From contig JAAOOA010000086.1 in assembly GCA_012861695.1 (NCBI GenBank), positions 7,965,885 through 8,029,884 on the forward strand: a stretch of 64,000 nt of DNA. Reading direction: 5' to 3'. Numbering within the stretch: the stretch's first letter is position 1; each line of letters starts with the position of its first letter. The DNA is from Trematomus loennbergii (Eukaryota > Chordata > Actinopteri > Perciformes > Nototheniidae). The notes beneath the pieces are model-generated. The model was given only the letters and a program-made list of their open reading frames with translations. It searched no databases and had not been told where the DNA came from. Positions 1 to 13,187 of the stretch are shown in pieces. A program made the position numbers and the translations under genes.

Positions 1-921
1 TCCAAAAAACCCCCGTATACTTATAGTGAAAACCACCCTTGAATGATGGGATAGTAGACGAAAAGCTTTAGGAATCTAAACTATAACATATAATAAGTAC
101 CCTGTATCAAGATTGATGCTAAACAAGTGAAATTTGACCTTTTTAGAGAGGTTTAGAAAAAAAAACCACTTCTGGGGTCATTTTGGTGTATTTGCCATAT
201 CTCTGGAACCCATGGTCGATGTTGGTGATTGACACCTCTTTTGAACGGTTAGAGCCAATAGAATCGAGGGGAAGTTCCTAAATCCATCTAAACATTACCC
301 ATTGGTGAATGAGTGATGCGCAGCCAGCAAGCCTAAAACCGGAAGCTCTCATACACTCTCGTAGCTCTCATAGCAACTATATATGAAAACTACTCTTATT
401 GAAATAAATGTTATGTTGGATTATCAGTAATCATTTCAAAGTGACACAGAGACATTGGATTAACCATCAGCAGCGTTTTTATGCGTTTTAATTCCATTAA
501 ACACAACTTTTGAAAACAGCAAAGGTAAGACGTATTTGCCGTTTTGGCTACGTAAAGCTAAGTTGTGTGTTGTCTGGTTTTGCCTTCGCTGCGGTGAGTT
601 CTGGTTGCACAGTGATGATACTTATACCATTGGAATCTGTGGAATCTCAGCTTTCATATGATATCTTGTTTGTGCAGATCCGATGAAGTATAACATATTT
701 CTACCGTGAGTTATGTGCTAAGTGCGTTAGCATTCGTTCGCTTAGTGCTAAATCAGACGCTCGGCTTTAGAGTTGTGTTTTGATTCGGTAAAGATTTTTC
801 ATATCGTCAGTTAGCTGAGTTTCTTCCCGTTAAGCGGGTATGACACCTTAATAGGTTGTTAAATGTTAAGAAGCCCTGAGACACAGTTTCGTGAAAAAAA
901 GGGGGCTATGGGCTTAACAGG
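1..921 (-). mobile_element. Truncated TTAA-type DNA element, cut by the window start
   Basis: Bases 1-260 are the reverse complement of 27830-28085, inside the complete element at 27663-28308. The right edge at about 913-921 ends in CTTAACAGG, the same terminus. The shared stretch includes the segment reading 'acccttgaatgatggg' and the 'ctgtatcaagattgatgc' segment. A third, shorter relative lies at 51740-51850 (compare 'atatctctggaacccatgg' with 'atatttctggaaccctta'). No transposase ORF is visible. This copy is longer than the 27663 copy, so the latter may be an internally deleted derivative. Its left end lies outside the window. Confidence 0.6.
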
Positions 922-3900
922 TTTTAACATGTTACCTGTTTATTGCATGAACCAAACACCAAGGCAAAATGACTTGTAAGTGAAAGTCTTCTTGGAAATA
1001 ACACTTTTTCTGATTCTGACCTCTAGCTGAGTTGTCAGATGTTAAAAATCTATCATGAAAATGTCAACGATTTTGAGAATGTGCCTTTTTTTTTTTAAAG
1101 ACATTTGCTAGTTTTTGTATATGCTATTCACATGACACATGCAAACATTAAAAAAACTAAACTTTTGTCCTCATTGCACCATGAAATACCCTCCGAACTT
1201 TAAACAGATTTGAGGTGAAGCTTCATGAAAGACGGATGTAGCGGCTAAAGTTCTGCGGAACTACAGCAGCAGTAGAGATTGAAATGTCCACCTGCTCCGT
1301 AGCGAACAGAAGTAGACAGCAAAACCTTGAGCCGCATCAGTGGATAACACATTATGACAACGTGGATAAGAAGTCGCTTACAATGCCATTACACACACTA
1401 GAACACCACACACATGCACAGAGTAAATACACAGGGCCTCTTTAGACTTTAATAGTTGCGGGGATCCATACTTCTCCTCAGAACACAGTAATAGGATTAG
1501 GAGCAGCCTTGGGAGGACATGGCAGGCCAAGTCCAACGCTCCGTTTGACACCTTTTGTCCTCGAGCCCTGAGACGCAGATCACAGCAATAGGATGAGGGA
1601 CAAAGGCTTTTGAACATTGTGTTGTAGCTACAAATATACCCTGATGGGAGAACGCTGAGCTTCTGGTTCCACAGCGGACAAAACGAACAGACAGCAATTT
1701 TGACAACTCAATCAATTTTTAAGATGAATTAATGTGTCTTGTAAATCAATTAAATGGTCTCCTAACTTAAGTGACGCTACATCCTACAATGTTTACATAT
1801 TTATCAAATGTAAAATGTGTAAATCTGTGCCCTTAATTTTACATTAAAAAAATTGGAGGGAAAACGTTACAATACAATAGAAAGGTTATATCAATCACAA
1901 TGATTGTACATATAAAGAGTATATTTGATAAGATGCTTTGGCCTAAATAATATCTCTTCTTAATATTATGTTGTACCTTTCAATAATGTTGATCCATATA
2001 GATCCAAACAAATACATGTTTATTTTTATTTTTTTTTTTATATAAATATATAATTTTTTCATTCAGTTGTTTAAATGTTCTGGCTTTTTTTCTCTCTTGT
2101 CATACTTGTCAGGTGACTTATGTAGCTTTTTATAACCATGCAGTTCTTCTTACTCTTAATCTTAAACAAAAACACACCTTTCTGACCTGTAACATGCCTT
2201 TCACTACACAGTATTTCTAATGCTGTCAGTAACCCAATATTATATTCGTTTTTCAAGTAGTATTTCATATTTTAATGTCTTGTCAATTTGTATACGTTTA
2301 TTCCTATTCTTTTGTATGCATTTTAACATGGATGGGATTTGTCTTGTTTGGATGTTGTTGTTGAAACTGTTATTCAATAAAGTAAAAAAATGTTCAACAA
2401 TTAGCTGGAAGACAGTGTTAATCTTAATCATAAAATAATTACTCAAAAGTTGCTTTAAGCTCAGTTAAACCACTCGTTACCTCTCGACTGAGCAGATATC
2501 TCAGAGATAACCTGTGATTTTATTGTTAAATATGTATTTAAAACCATTTCACTTGTGTAACATCACCTTTGATTTCACAGAACGAAGCCCTCAGTTTCTC
2601 ATTGTGAAGAGATAAAGGGCATGCACCTTGATTGTATAGTTATTTATATTTACATTTTCTTATACTGCAGGAGGTTCTGTTGCACTGAGAGCAGCAGCTC
2701 ATCCTCGGATCGAGCAATTATTGGCATTCCCAACGATCTCCTCACATCCCGTGCCATGACGAGGTGACAGAGTTTCTCTGTCCTCTCCCCTGCCTCTGCA
2801 CTCCGGGAGAACGACCAAAAGCAGTTTTACGACCAAGAGCTGCTGACCATCACTTCCTGCCAAGAATCAGAGAGACAAGGTTCAAAGTGATCCCAGGCAC
2901 ACAAACCAACGGTGCAACGAGGAGCGCACATGAAACCTGGCACACAGGTTTTAAGATTTAGTGTCAGGTGCATTCACATTAATACACTCAATTCTTTAAC
3001 ATAATGGCTACAAATCTTTCTAAAACGGTGATGTTGTTCATTTGGATGTCTGGATGTGAATGTTTGGAGACATTTCACTGAAGGACAGCCAACAGGTGGA
3101 TGTAACAAGTCCATATCTGTTATCTGGGAGCTGTCAAAAGGCATTCTGTGAAAAATACAGGTGAACTTTAAATGTTTGGGGAGAAAGTGTGTTGAACAAT
3201 TACAGCACCTATCACAAAGCAGACCTACAGTAAAGCAAGTGGCTTCTCCGTTAAAAAGAAAAAGAGCACAACAACAAAGGAAATTAAATTGCTTGCTGTA
3301 AATCCAGCGACAGAAGAGAATAAAGTTCAATCACTGTGCTGAGTAGAGAAATGATTGAGGACCAAAGTGTGAATGCTCAGATTACATAAAGACATTCAAT
3401 AAGACAACACTACAAACATTAACAGCTCTCAGTTACACCAATATGTAAACCACATAAAGACAGGATATCTGAATTGCTTCATGCTGTTTTTTTGCACACA
3501 AAAAATACTTTGTTGTGTCTCAAAATCTTGTTTTATACACAGTTCTACTTAATTTGTTAGTCTGAGATACTTGCATTAAGAAGTTAACTAATTATAGCAA
3601 ACAGTTGTGCAGTTTGATTTGGTAAAGCAATTTGAACTGCCCTATGCAAGGTGGTATATAATAAGTTGTGTTTGATAAGTTAAAGCTTAGAACGAAAAAG
3701 GAGTCTGCGGTGGTGGAGGAGGCGCAGCAAACAACAGCAAAAGCATGCTCACATCACAGCAGAAATTATTTTAGATTATTAGCTTTGAAAGTACATTTTC
3801 AAATAATTATTTAGGGCAAATGTTGGTTCAGTGCTAACATACATCATCGCATTATGCAGTCACTCCGGAGAGCTGGTTGAACTGCAGTTTTCTGTCAGAA

Positions 3901-5560
3901 TCAAATTTGATAAATGGGATGCTTTAAACCAATTTTAGAAAAATGAAGAGTAGTTGGTATTGCTTGAAATGAATGAAAACGCTGGTAAAATCAAGACAGA
4001 ATGCACTTTCCTTAAATAGTTAATGCCACACTCAGGAACATGCTGTTGTACATTAAACTGTATATACTAACATTTCAACAGCAAATTGTGGTGAGGCTAA
4101 ACACATGTTGCTTTAAACTTCTTGACATCTTCGCTCTCTCTTTCCAGCCCTGAAAGAGATCCTGATGAATCAATTTGAGCGATAAAAAAAAGGAAGGAAA
4201 TGGCATGGCAGAGATGTGTGAAAAAGAGCCAGCGGTCAGATTTGATTACAATAGGAAAGCACCAGAGAAAGGAAAGCCTTCACTTTCAGCAAGTCATGTC
4301 TTTTCAAGAAAAAGCTTGTAATATAAATGTGTGAGTGTGTGATTCTGTCTGTGTGTGTGAGAAAGTACGAAAAAAAAGAGCGGTGCATGTGATTATTGGA
4401 CGAGGGCCGGTCAGGGGCCGCAGGGCGGCCCACAGACGGACCCAGAGAAAGGGACATTTACCTTGAACTCCAACTGTCCCATCTCTGGGGCGGGGTCAGG
4501 TATTGTAGCTGGGTCTGACAGGGTCAGGAGGGGACAAGAGGGGGAGACAGGGGGAGGCGGGTGGGGAGCAGGGACAGAGGCTGCCCCCGGGGTCGTGGGG
4601 CGCTACCCCTGTGGGGGGCCAGAGAACGTGGGGGCAGGGGGGGAGGGAGAGTAGGTATTGGCAGATTTTCATGGGGTGCAGATGCTCAATATGCAGATGT
4701 CTAATCGAATTGTGCGACGATGAATTGGTTCCCTCTCCTCATTTGCATCAGGACAATCCCCGGCAGTGGCTCAGGGGTCAGCGGAGCTCCCCCGGACAAA
4801 ATGAGCAGCCGGCTGCAGACGCCCCTGAGGACGTGTGAACTTGAAGTAGACTTTACTCAATGACAAGATTATTGATTGATTCAAATTTCTGTCTGTCTGT
4901 CTGGGAGTGCATGTGACATCTGTCATTTCAGTAAAGATGTCGTTTCTCTAAGTATGAAATGGAAAAAGCGTTTATTGTTCTTCGGTGTTTGGCCAGCAGT
5001 AGACTTGCCATTATTAGTGAACAGGGTTAGCGTTTAGCCAAAACAAACACTCAGATGATGCCATATTATTGACATTATGTTCTTATATACTGATTGTAAA
5101 GTTCCAGATTTAAGTGTTTCAGGCCAAGAAAAAAAATAAAATGTAAACCCGGACAGGGCGAAGATTAGAAAATAGGCTTGTGTTGTTCATGGTTATGTTT
5201 TGTCCTCAAACAAAAGGGCAAGTCTCAATTTTTTGGTTCTTGTTTAAGAAAAATACATTTAACAACAGCCCCACAACCAGCATACATTTGTTGTCATTTC
5301 CTTGAGCAGTCACCCCAGGAACAGAAGCTCTAGAGGCAACAAGACCCTCAAGCAGACTGAAGATGCAAAACAAAACCAGAGCAGCCCTCTCTAAAAAGAG
5401 CCCCACAGATAAAGCTTCTCTGTGATAGTATTAATGAAGTTAAAGCCATAAAGAACACAGCAGAGTGAGGGAAAGGAGGCAGAAAAGAGTTTCATTTAAA
5501 TGTTGAAACACCAATGGGCTGAATTACTTTTCAGATGTGATTTAGAGTTGGAACAAACAC
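922..5560. other. Intergenic DNA, no gene recognised
   Basis: No coding exon with convincing codon structure and splice sites is visible on either strand; the open frames are short and AT-rich. The part at 4440-4850 stands out: it is GC-rich (a G-run-rich stretch at 4480-4660), then a block at 4690-4830 containing the octamer ATTTGCAT (about 4740-4747). This looks like a regulatory or conserved noncoding block rather than coding sequence. The rest shows nothing I can support. Confidence 0.4.
4440..4850. promoter_or_regulatory. Candidate noncoding regulatory block (GC-rich with POU octamer)
   Basis: A sharply GC-rich island in AT-rich surroundings. It has purine-G runs (4500-4660) followed by a non-repetitive stretch with an ATTTGCAT octamer and no long open frame on either strand. 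It matches no repeat elsewhere in this window. The role is inferred from composition only; it could equally be an unannotated UTR exon. Confidence 0.2.
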
Positions 5561-6721
5561 ATATACACTCACTGGCCATTTTATTAGGTACACCCGTTCA
5601 ACTGCTTGTTAACGCAAATATCTAATCAGCCAATCACATGGCAGCAACTCAATGCACTTAGGCATGTAGACATGTTCAAGACAACCTGCTGAAGTTCAAA
5701 TAGAGCATCCGAATGGGGTGATTTAAGTGACTTTGAACATGGCATGGTTGTTGGTGCCACAAGGGCTGGTCTGAGTATTTCAGAAACTGCTGATCTACTG
5801 GGATTTTCACGCACAACCACCTCTAGGTTTACAGAGAATGGTCAGAAAAAGGGAAAATATCCAGTGAACGGCAATTCTCTGGGTGAAAAGAGGTCAGAGA
5901 AAATGACCAGACTGGTTCAAAATGATAGAAAGGCAACAGTAACTAAAATAACCACTAGTTACAAACAAGGTATGCAGAAGACCATCTCTGAACGCACAAC
6001 ACGTGCACCTTGAAGCAGACGGCTACAGCAGCAGAAGACCACACCGGGTGCAACACCTGTCAGCTTAGAACAGGAAACTGAGGCTACAATTTGCACTAGC
6101 TCACCAAAATTGGACAATAGAAGATTGGAAAAATGTAGCCTGGTCTGATGAGTCTCGATTTCTGCTGCGACATTCGGACGTTCGGGTCAGAATTTGTCGT
6201 AAACAACATGAAAGCATGGATCCATCCTGGCTTGTATCAACGGTTCATGCTGGTGGCGGTGGTGTAATGGTATGGGGGATATTTTCTTGGCATACTTTAG
6301 GCCCCTAAGTACCAATTGAGCATTGTCCATCCCTTTATGACCACAGTGTACCCATATTCTGATGGCCACTTCCAGCAGGATAATGCACCATGTCAGAAAG
6401 CTCAAATCATCTCCAACTGGTTTCTTGAACATGACAGTGAGTTCACTGAACTCAAATGGCCTCCACAGTCACCAGATCTACATCTTATAGAGCACCTTTG
6501 TGATGTGGTGGAACGAGAGTTTCACATCATGGATGTGCAGCCGATAAATCTGCTGCAACTGCGTGATGCTATCATGTCAATATGGATCAAAATCTCTGAG
6601 GAATGTTTCCAGCACCTTGTTGAGTCTATGCCAAGAAGAATTAAGGCGGTTATTAAGGCAAAAGGGGGTCCAACCTGGTACTTGCAAGGTGTACCTAATA
6701 AAGTGGCCAGTGAGTGTATAT
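5561..6721 (+). mobile_element. Tc1/mariner-type DNA transposon, inactive
   Basis: Inverted ends of about 33 bp match: the left begins atatacactcactggcc with 'ttattaggtacacc' inside it, and the right ends ggccagtgagtgtatat after 'ggtgtacctaataaa'. The TA at the edges fits the Tc1 target preference. The length, about 1.16 kb, is close to a complete Tc1-type element. The transposase inside is broken (separate entry), so the copy is not autonomous, though the ends could still be bound by a related transposase. Confidence 0.9.
5744..6690 (+). pseudogene. Tc1-like transposase pseudogene
   Basis: The N-terminal part (5744-6013) carries the paired-type helix-turn-helix: 'GLSISETADLLGFSRTTTSR' is the DNA-recognition region. 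The frame stops at a TGA at about 6011. The catalytic core continues in other frames. The first Asp lies in a WSDESRF-type motif near 6145-6165, the second in 'FQQDNAPC' (frame from 6316) and the final Glu in 'SPDLHLIEHL', so the DD34E residues are still visible in pieces. A small deletion near 6300 also disrupts the core. It is a dead copy of a cut-and-paste transposase. Confidence 0.85.
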
Positions 6722-8495
6722 ACCAGCATTGACACACTCTCACAGGGTGAGTGAAAGGCAGCAAGGACCCAAATGCAGAGAACTGGACAGACAGGGAGAA
6801 TGTAGGGATTCATTGCGATGGTGATCGTAGCTTAATAGCTTGAAAGCAATGTCAACAAGAAAAATGACTATCTGACAGGGAGTGGAAAAGGTATGGTTAA
6901 TGTTTGCAGGGCGGATAAGGCAAGTGGGAACAGGTGAGCAAGTGGGTGGAGAAGGTCAGGTGACTTTGATTGGAGGGAAAGCAAGATGGGCATCTGGTGA
7001 ACCGGAAGATAATGGGGGGGGTGTGGCTAAAGGGAGAGAGAGAAAGGGATAATGTGATAAACATTGTTTAAATAACCAACAAGAACCTGCATCGATTAAA
7101 ACAATTATTTATTTTTACAGAGTGAAAATAAAATGCAGCTAGAATTATTCTGGGCCCAGAGTGACACAATGTTTTGACCTTTGCAATTTTATTTAAATTG
7201 TTCTGTAAGGTCCATAAAACTGTGTCATTGTGATTTGGTTATATCTACACTGGAAAAACTGAAGCGTTGACTTTAATTAAATGTATTATGTCAACAAATG
7301 TCACATAAATGTATAGGTTAGTTGAAAGCAATATTATTAAGTTGAACCTAATATTTTCGATTCAAACCGAATATTGGGTTATTATCAGTCCATAATAAAA
7401 TGGTTATCAGAGTGGTGTCTCAGTACAATAAAAGTAACTTTTCCCAGACACCCAACCCACGTGGTGGGGCGTGGAGCTTCAGCAGTTGGAAGCTGTGAGT
7501 TTTGAGAGCTTCTTTGAAGGATGTGAGAGTTTTTGCATGTTCGACTGTGACTGGGAAAAGAGTTACGTTGAGATGGTTCTCTATTACACTTAAAAGTACT
7601 TGTTGGAACTGAGGCAAACTGACATTTCTAAATCTTGAAGTTGTAGGCTAGCTTGAACGTCTGTGATTCCATACATTTGATGCAACTTTTCTGATAGATG
7701 CAACATTTACCTTAAATTAAAAGGTATTATGTTAATTTCTGTGCTGTTCTGAACTACCTTCACTTCCTGCTTCTCCTCCTGGTCACTAAGTTTTCCACAT
7801 TTACATATAAACATAATGCCTCAAAACATTGAATAAATCGTGCAATGGAGGAAAACATCTTATGAATATGAATTATAAAAAGTTCTATAGTTTAATTTCA
7901 AATTGTAATGCACTTCTGGATCTGATATTCTACAAACAACATACTATATTTACTATAAAAGTAAACCATAATAAAACCCAGTGTTACGCCAGCGAAATGC
8001 TTGAGGTTCGAAATTCCCTGCAGCTCTTTTCTCTGTGCTGACTTCTCTCACAGCAGCTCAGGGTTACGTTGCTCTCTAGTGGTAACATGGGGAAGCAGTT
8101 GCACATACGCCTAAGCCTCAAGATTCAGTGCCTTTATTGCCATGTTGAATTGACCATGTAACACGTTTTTGAAACTCTTAAAAAGATAGCAACTAAAGAT
8201 TGAGACATGTTGTTTCTCTGTAAAATATTTAAGTTGACTCTACCGGTTCCTGTCAATTTTTTAACATGGAACTCAATGGAGGAACCTTCAAATCCTCTTT
8301 TAACTACACCGTGCGCCAAATGCTACTCCTTCCACATACTTTGAGCTAGAGACTTCATTCCAACTTTAAAATGATCACAATACATTCAGCTATTAGAATC
8401 CTCTTCATATTATTGATATCTTTTACACTTTTTGAGATATTTAACTTAGTTTGGAGCTTGGTAGAGAGGCCTTTTTCAGATTTTAACATTAGTGT
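6722..8495. other. Intergenic DNA without recognised features
   Basis: AT-rich sequence with only short open frames and no repeat shared with the rest of the window that I could match. No splice-bounded exon was seen. Confidence 0.4.
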
Positions 8496-8499
8496 GTAT

Positions 8500-10020
8500 T
8501 GCGCAGCTCGTTAAGGCTTAGATGTCCCATCCCGGTTCCCAAGAAAACAAGGATCACAGGATTAAATGACTACAGACCCGTCGCCCTGACCTCTGTGGTT
8601 ATGAAGTCCTTTGAGCGCCTTGTCCTGTCCCACCTAAAATCCATCACAGACCCACTCCTGGACCCCCTGCAGTTCGCCTACAGAGCCAACAGGTCTGTGG
8701 ACGACGCTGTCAACATGGCCCTTCACTTCCTCCTCCAGCACCTGGACACAGCAGGAACCTACGCCAGGATCCTGTTTGTGGACTTCAGCTCCGCCTTCAA
8801 CATCATCCCGGCTCTGCTGCAAGACAAGCTCTCCCAGCTGCACGTGCCCGACTCCACCTGCAGGTGGATCACAGACTTCCTGTCTGACAGGAAGCAGCAC
8901 GTTAGGCTGGGGAAACACGTCTCTGACCCCCGGACCATCAGCACCGGTTCCCCTCAAGGCTGTGTTCTTTCCCCTCTGCTCTTCTCCCTGTACACCAACA
9001 GCTGCACCTCCAGTCACCAGTCTGTCAAGCTCCTGAAGTTCGCAGACGACACCCCCCTCATCGGACTCATCTCTGGTGGGGACGAGTCTGCCTACAGGTG
9101 GGAGATGGACCATCTGGTGACCTGGTGCAGGGACAACCACCTGGAGCTCAACGCCCTCAAGACAGTGGAGATGGTTGTGGACTTCAGGAAGAACGCAACC
9201 ACACCCGCCCCCCACTCTGTGTGACTCCCCATCACTCTGTGTGACTCCCCAGTAACTGCTGTGGAGTCTTTCCGCTTCCTGGGCACCATCATCGCCCAGG
9301 ACCTCAAATGGGAGCAGAACATCTGCTCCCTCATCAAAAAAACACAGCAGAGGATGTTCTTCCTGAGGCAGCTGAAGAAATTCAACCTGCCAAAGACAAT
9401 GATGGTGAACTTCTACACCTCCATCATCGAGTCCATCCTCACCTCCTCCATCACCATCTAGTATGCCGCAGCCACAGCCAAGGAAAAGGGCAGGCTGCAG
9501 CGGGTCATCTGCTCTGCAGAGAAGGTGATCGGCTGCAATCTGCCATCCCTCCACGACCTGCACGCCTCCAGAACCCTGAGGCGGGCAGGGAAGATAGTGG
9601 CCGACCCCTCCCACCCTGGACAAAACTGTTCACCCCCTCCCCTCTGGCAGGAGGCTGCGCTCCATCAGGACCAAAACCTCTCGCCACCTGAACAGTTTCT
9701 TCCCCTCCGCTACCGGCCTCTTAAACAAGGCCCGGCCCCCCACTGACACTTACCTCAGCCACAACATAGTCTCTATATGCTTACATAATGCACACAATGT
9801 TCATACTGCTTACTGCACATATTTCTTGTTTCATATTTCATATTTTATATCCTATAATTCATTCATAGAATTCTATTTCTATTGCTATTTAACTATATTT
9901 TATTACGTTGTCCTTAAAGATTTCTTGTTTTATATTTTATGTCTGCACCATGACATCAAGTCAAATTCCTCGTATGAGTGAACCTCCCTGGCAATAAACC
10001 TGTTTCTGATTCTGATTCTG
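8500..10020 (+). mobile_element. 5'-truncated non-LTR retrotransposon (LINE)
   Basis: The copy enters in the middle of the reverse transcriptase domain (about 8505) and ends in a simple tail of repeated TTCTGA/GATTCTG units (9998-10020), preceded by 'ggcaataaacctgtttctg'. This is the usual structure of a LINE truncated at its 5' end by incomplete reverse transcription. The RT sequence and tail suggest an L2/CR1-like or Rex-like fish clade; the exact clade is uncertain. Confidence 0.85.
8505..9745 (+). pseudogene. LINE reverse transcriptase pseudogene fragment
   Basis: The open part (8499-9224) shows RT blocks in order: '[20 protein letters not shown]', then '[12 protein letters not shown]' (catalytic Asp), '[14 protein letters not shown]', and the FADD box ('[12 protein letters not shown]'; the family usually has F/YADD). 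After a stop at about 9222 the frame resumes at 9261 ('ESFRFLGTIIAQDLKWEQNI'), stops at 9461, and continues with the C-terminal part to about 9700 in shifted frames. There is no endonuclease domain and no start. It is a dead copy. Confidence 0.85.
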
Positions 10021-10462
10021 AGAGTGGAGGAGAGCTTGAAATTCGACTTCATTTTTTTTTTTAAACCTGCCATAATTCCCAAACCCTACACTCCTTGGAC
10101 ATCATTTTTCATGAAAAACGTAGGAAAACCTCTCCTACGTTGAAAAATAAAAATAAATTAAGAAAAAATATTAAAGGTCCCATGTCATGGCCATTTCTAC
10201 TGATCATAATTCCATTGTTGAGGTCTACTAAAATAGATTTATATTGTGCAATTTTCCAAAATCGCATTGGTTTCTCATACAGCATCTCTGTATAGTATGT
10301 GTATTCACTCTCTGTCCTAAACGGCTTGTTGGAGCTCCTGCCCCCCCCCTCCCTGTGAGCCCAGTGGCTGTCTGCGAGACAGCGAGACATAGCGAAACCC
10401 AGCCCGAACACACACACACCCCGCAGCCTGGCTGGGAGTTTGTGTGTGTGCTCACACACCGT

Positions 10463-11805
10463 ATTCTTTTCTAAACCACACACTGTTATTTACTCAACAG
10501 TAAGACACAATTATCCTTGTGTTTATTTATTTGTTTGATTGTATAATGTCGGACTTTTGCAGTCCGTCAGGACCAAGGGTCGGAGCAGCTCATTCGAACA
10601 CAGGAAGCTGTATTTTCAAAATAAGAGTTCATTTTAATATTATGTTTGATAATATTTTTTTATTAACTTGACCACTGAGTCATGTTAAGACCATATTTTC
10701 TGTCGGTTTGGTGTTACAAATATAAAAACAACATATGTGTGGATAACAAAATACATCCATCATAAACTAAACTGGAAACAGCAGTATATTTAATTGTGTT
10801 CACACTGTAAACTTGACAGTTTTTTAACCCGCACCGCCTACTGGTTAAAGCACGTTATTGAATTGTTTTGTTGAAATTATGTTATATTTGATCAAAACAT
10901 TTAAATATTAAGAGTACATACAAAATAGGGGGAAAGTAGAAGGTCAATGATAGAAATATAGAATAGAAAATATCAAGAAGATACTGTAGTGATCTCTACA
11001 ATAAAAAGGTTTAGTGCTGGATGTCTAAAGATATTAATAGGAGGTTTTGCAAAACAGACAAACTAATAAGGCTTTATTTAAACATTAAAGAATTCTTTAG
11101 GTTAAGGTCTTCTTTTAAATAAGAAAAAGCATTGGGGGTATCTACAGATAAATATTAAGCCTGACAAAGTACTCAACGTTTAATATATTGCATGGTTTGT
11201 TTTGGGACTTGACAATCAACTTTCCTGCAATGTTAACCATGTTCAAGCACTTATTTTAACTGATATTATACATATGAATTATACTCTTATAAGATGTATG
11301 TAGTATAAGAAATGTGCAGAATATGACAGTTTAATGGTGGAGGTACACACATATTGATAGATGTCTTGTACTGCACTGTTGAGGAACCTGCGACCCAAGT
11401 TTTTCATCTCCGACCTTGTCAGGTATTGAACATTCAATAAATAAAGAACAGAGAATTATTAAATATAAAACACAGAATTTGTGTGATTATACTAAATGAT
11501 TTACAAATAAACACCACTGCATATTTACAACTGTTACACATGCTGCTGTAACGAAAACATTTCCAACTTGGGATCAATAAAGTATATCTTATCTTAAGAT
11601 GATCGATGGCTACTGCCATATTTGCAAAACTTGCCTCTGAAACTTACTTCCGGGTGTAAAATTCTCTAAAGCAACTACTATGAGCTGCTCGGTCCTGACG
11701 GACTCCAAAAGTCCGACATTATACAATCAAACAAATAAATAAAGACAAGGATAATTGTGTCTTATTGTTGAGTAAATAACAGTGTGTGGTTTAGAAAAGA
11801 ATACA
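10463..11805. repeat. Inverted repeat arms about 130 bp long, spaced 1.1 kb
   Basis: 10463-10596 and 11678-11805 are near-perfect reverse complements ('gtataatgtcggactttt' facing 'aaaagtccgacattatac'). The spacer is AT-rich and noncoding. This looks like a foldback or the terminal repeats of an internal MITE. Confidence 0.7.
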
Positions 11806-12429
11806 AAATTAGAAGGAAAAATCGATGAAACAATACAGATTTCAGTTTTCTGAGCCCCTACTCTCCCCTAACTGACAGCAACAAAAGTCCGAAATTATTC
11901 AACTAAAATAAAGAAGTAAAACAACAAGTGTGGCTTGACATTGAGTAAGAAAAAGGTTGATAAACGCTGTGAGAATGAATCTGCAGAGAGCATTTCTCCG
12001 CGATCCCAACTCGTCTACTACATACGTTTAGGGAGCTCTATGCAAGTCAATGGAACTCCCTGATAGTTGAAAGTCAACGCTAAACGGGCCCCCTTGCATT
12101 GGAAAGTGACGACAGGGACCCTGACATAACGTCAACATTGGCAGAGTTGGGAGTGAGAATGTGTTGGCTCCGACCGTCCACACTCACAACAACGGCCTAT
12201 ACAGACATAAATAAACCAGCGACTGTATTCGCCATGACACAGACAGTCTGTGGTTTGTACTTGTTTAACTTTTGTCTAGTTTCTGAACAGATATGAGGAG
12301 CTGTGAGCTGTGAGCTCTGAGGGCTAACAGCTAACGGCTGATGTTGGTTTTGTGTTTCGCATTGAAGATGACGTCACGGCTCCGCCTACACTGCGTTACT
12401 ATAGATACTACCCCAGTTCCTAAACTTAA

Positions 12430-12810
12430 AGGTGGGGTAGGTAAGTTTGAGAAACCGGCTCGAAATACACTTTTTGTTATATTCCATGGAATGCTCTTAA
12501 CATCCCGATAGCAATGAATATCTTAAGTGCTTTGACAAAAAATCCATAAAAAATTTCATCTGTGGAAGCCGTAGTACTGTAAAAGGCACGACCAATCATT
12601 TTAGCCGGCCCGGCTAAAATAACTGGAAGGCCTACCTGCCTGTCAGCCTTCCATCTGTGCACAAACTTATCTCGTGCCCTCATTGGTCATGTGCACGTTC
12701 GTGTGTGTTGGAGGAGGGGCTCTGTAAGGAAGTGGCAGATTTTTGTCGGCTGTGTATTTTCAAATTCTAGCGCACTCGAGCTGGTTTCTCCAAAATTACC
12801 TACCCCACCT
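12430..12810 (+). mobile_element. 381 bp TTAA-flanked MITE, copy 1
   Basis: TTAA at 12426-12429 and 12811-12814 flank terminal inverted repeats AGGTGGGGTAGGTAA / TTACCTACCCCACCT. The whole element reappears inverted at 29903-30285. The host repeat without this insertion exists at 62490-62527, giving a natural empty site. There is no coding capacity. Family assignment to Kolobok or piggyBac is inference from the TTAA target. Confidence 0.85.
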
Positions 12811-13187
12811 TTAAATGGAAACGCAGCATAAAGTGAGACTGGCCTAACAAGGCCTAACGAGGCCTAGCCATACCGTACTAAGCCGAGCGAGGCCCTGCAG
12901 TGGAAAAGCGCCATTATAGGCCCACTGCCTCTGTGCAAAAATCACATTTATGCAATTTAAACGTGTCAACAATCGTTAAACCCTTCATTCATAAATGTAT
13001 ATATTAGATGAATTCACTCCTTTCACAGTTTAATCAGGGAATCAATTTAGAAACCTTTTTTCGTCGGATAGAAACTCCCTCTGGAGGGAACTTTGGGATT
13101 TTAGCCTTTGCAGACCATTTACATGCAAAAAAACATATATAACACAGGAAAGGGAAAACCCCAAAAAGCATAATAGGGCCCCTTTAA

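Larger units (their letters stand above)
10173..13187. mobile_element. Composite of nested TTAA-target DNA elements
   Basis: The left edge reads TTAA then aggtcccatgtcatgg. The right edge is 'gcataatagggccccttt' then AA, the same right terminus as the elements at 23425-23627 and 29531-29732 (including the shared 'gaaactccctctgg...ttttagcctttgcagaccatt' stretch). Inside are an inverted pair (10463-10596 and 11678-11805), a complete 381 bp TTAA element (12430-12810) and part of a palindromic repeat whose other copy is at 62404-62537. TTAA targets point to piggyBac- or Kolobok-type mobilisation; no transposase is present. Confidence 0.55.

Noticed and set aside
8634..9623. 329-codon open frame on the - strand
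   Set aside because: It is the antisense shadow of the GC-rich LINE reverse transcriptase; its peptide is low-complexity Gly/Val/Glu-rich with no domain.
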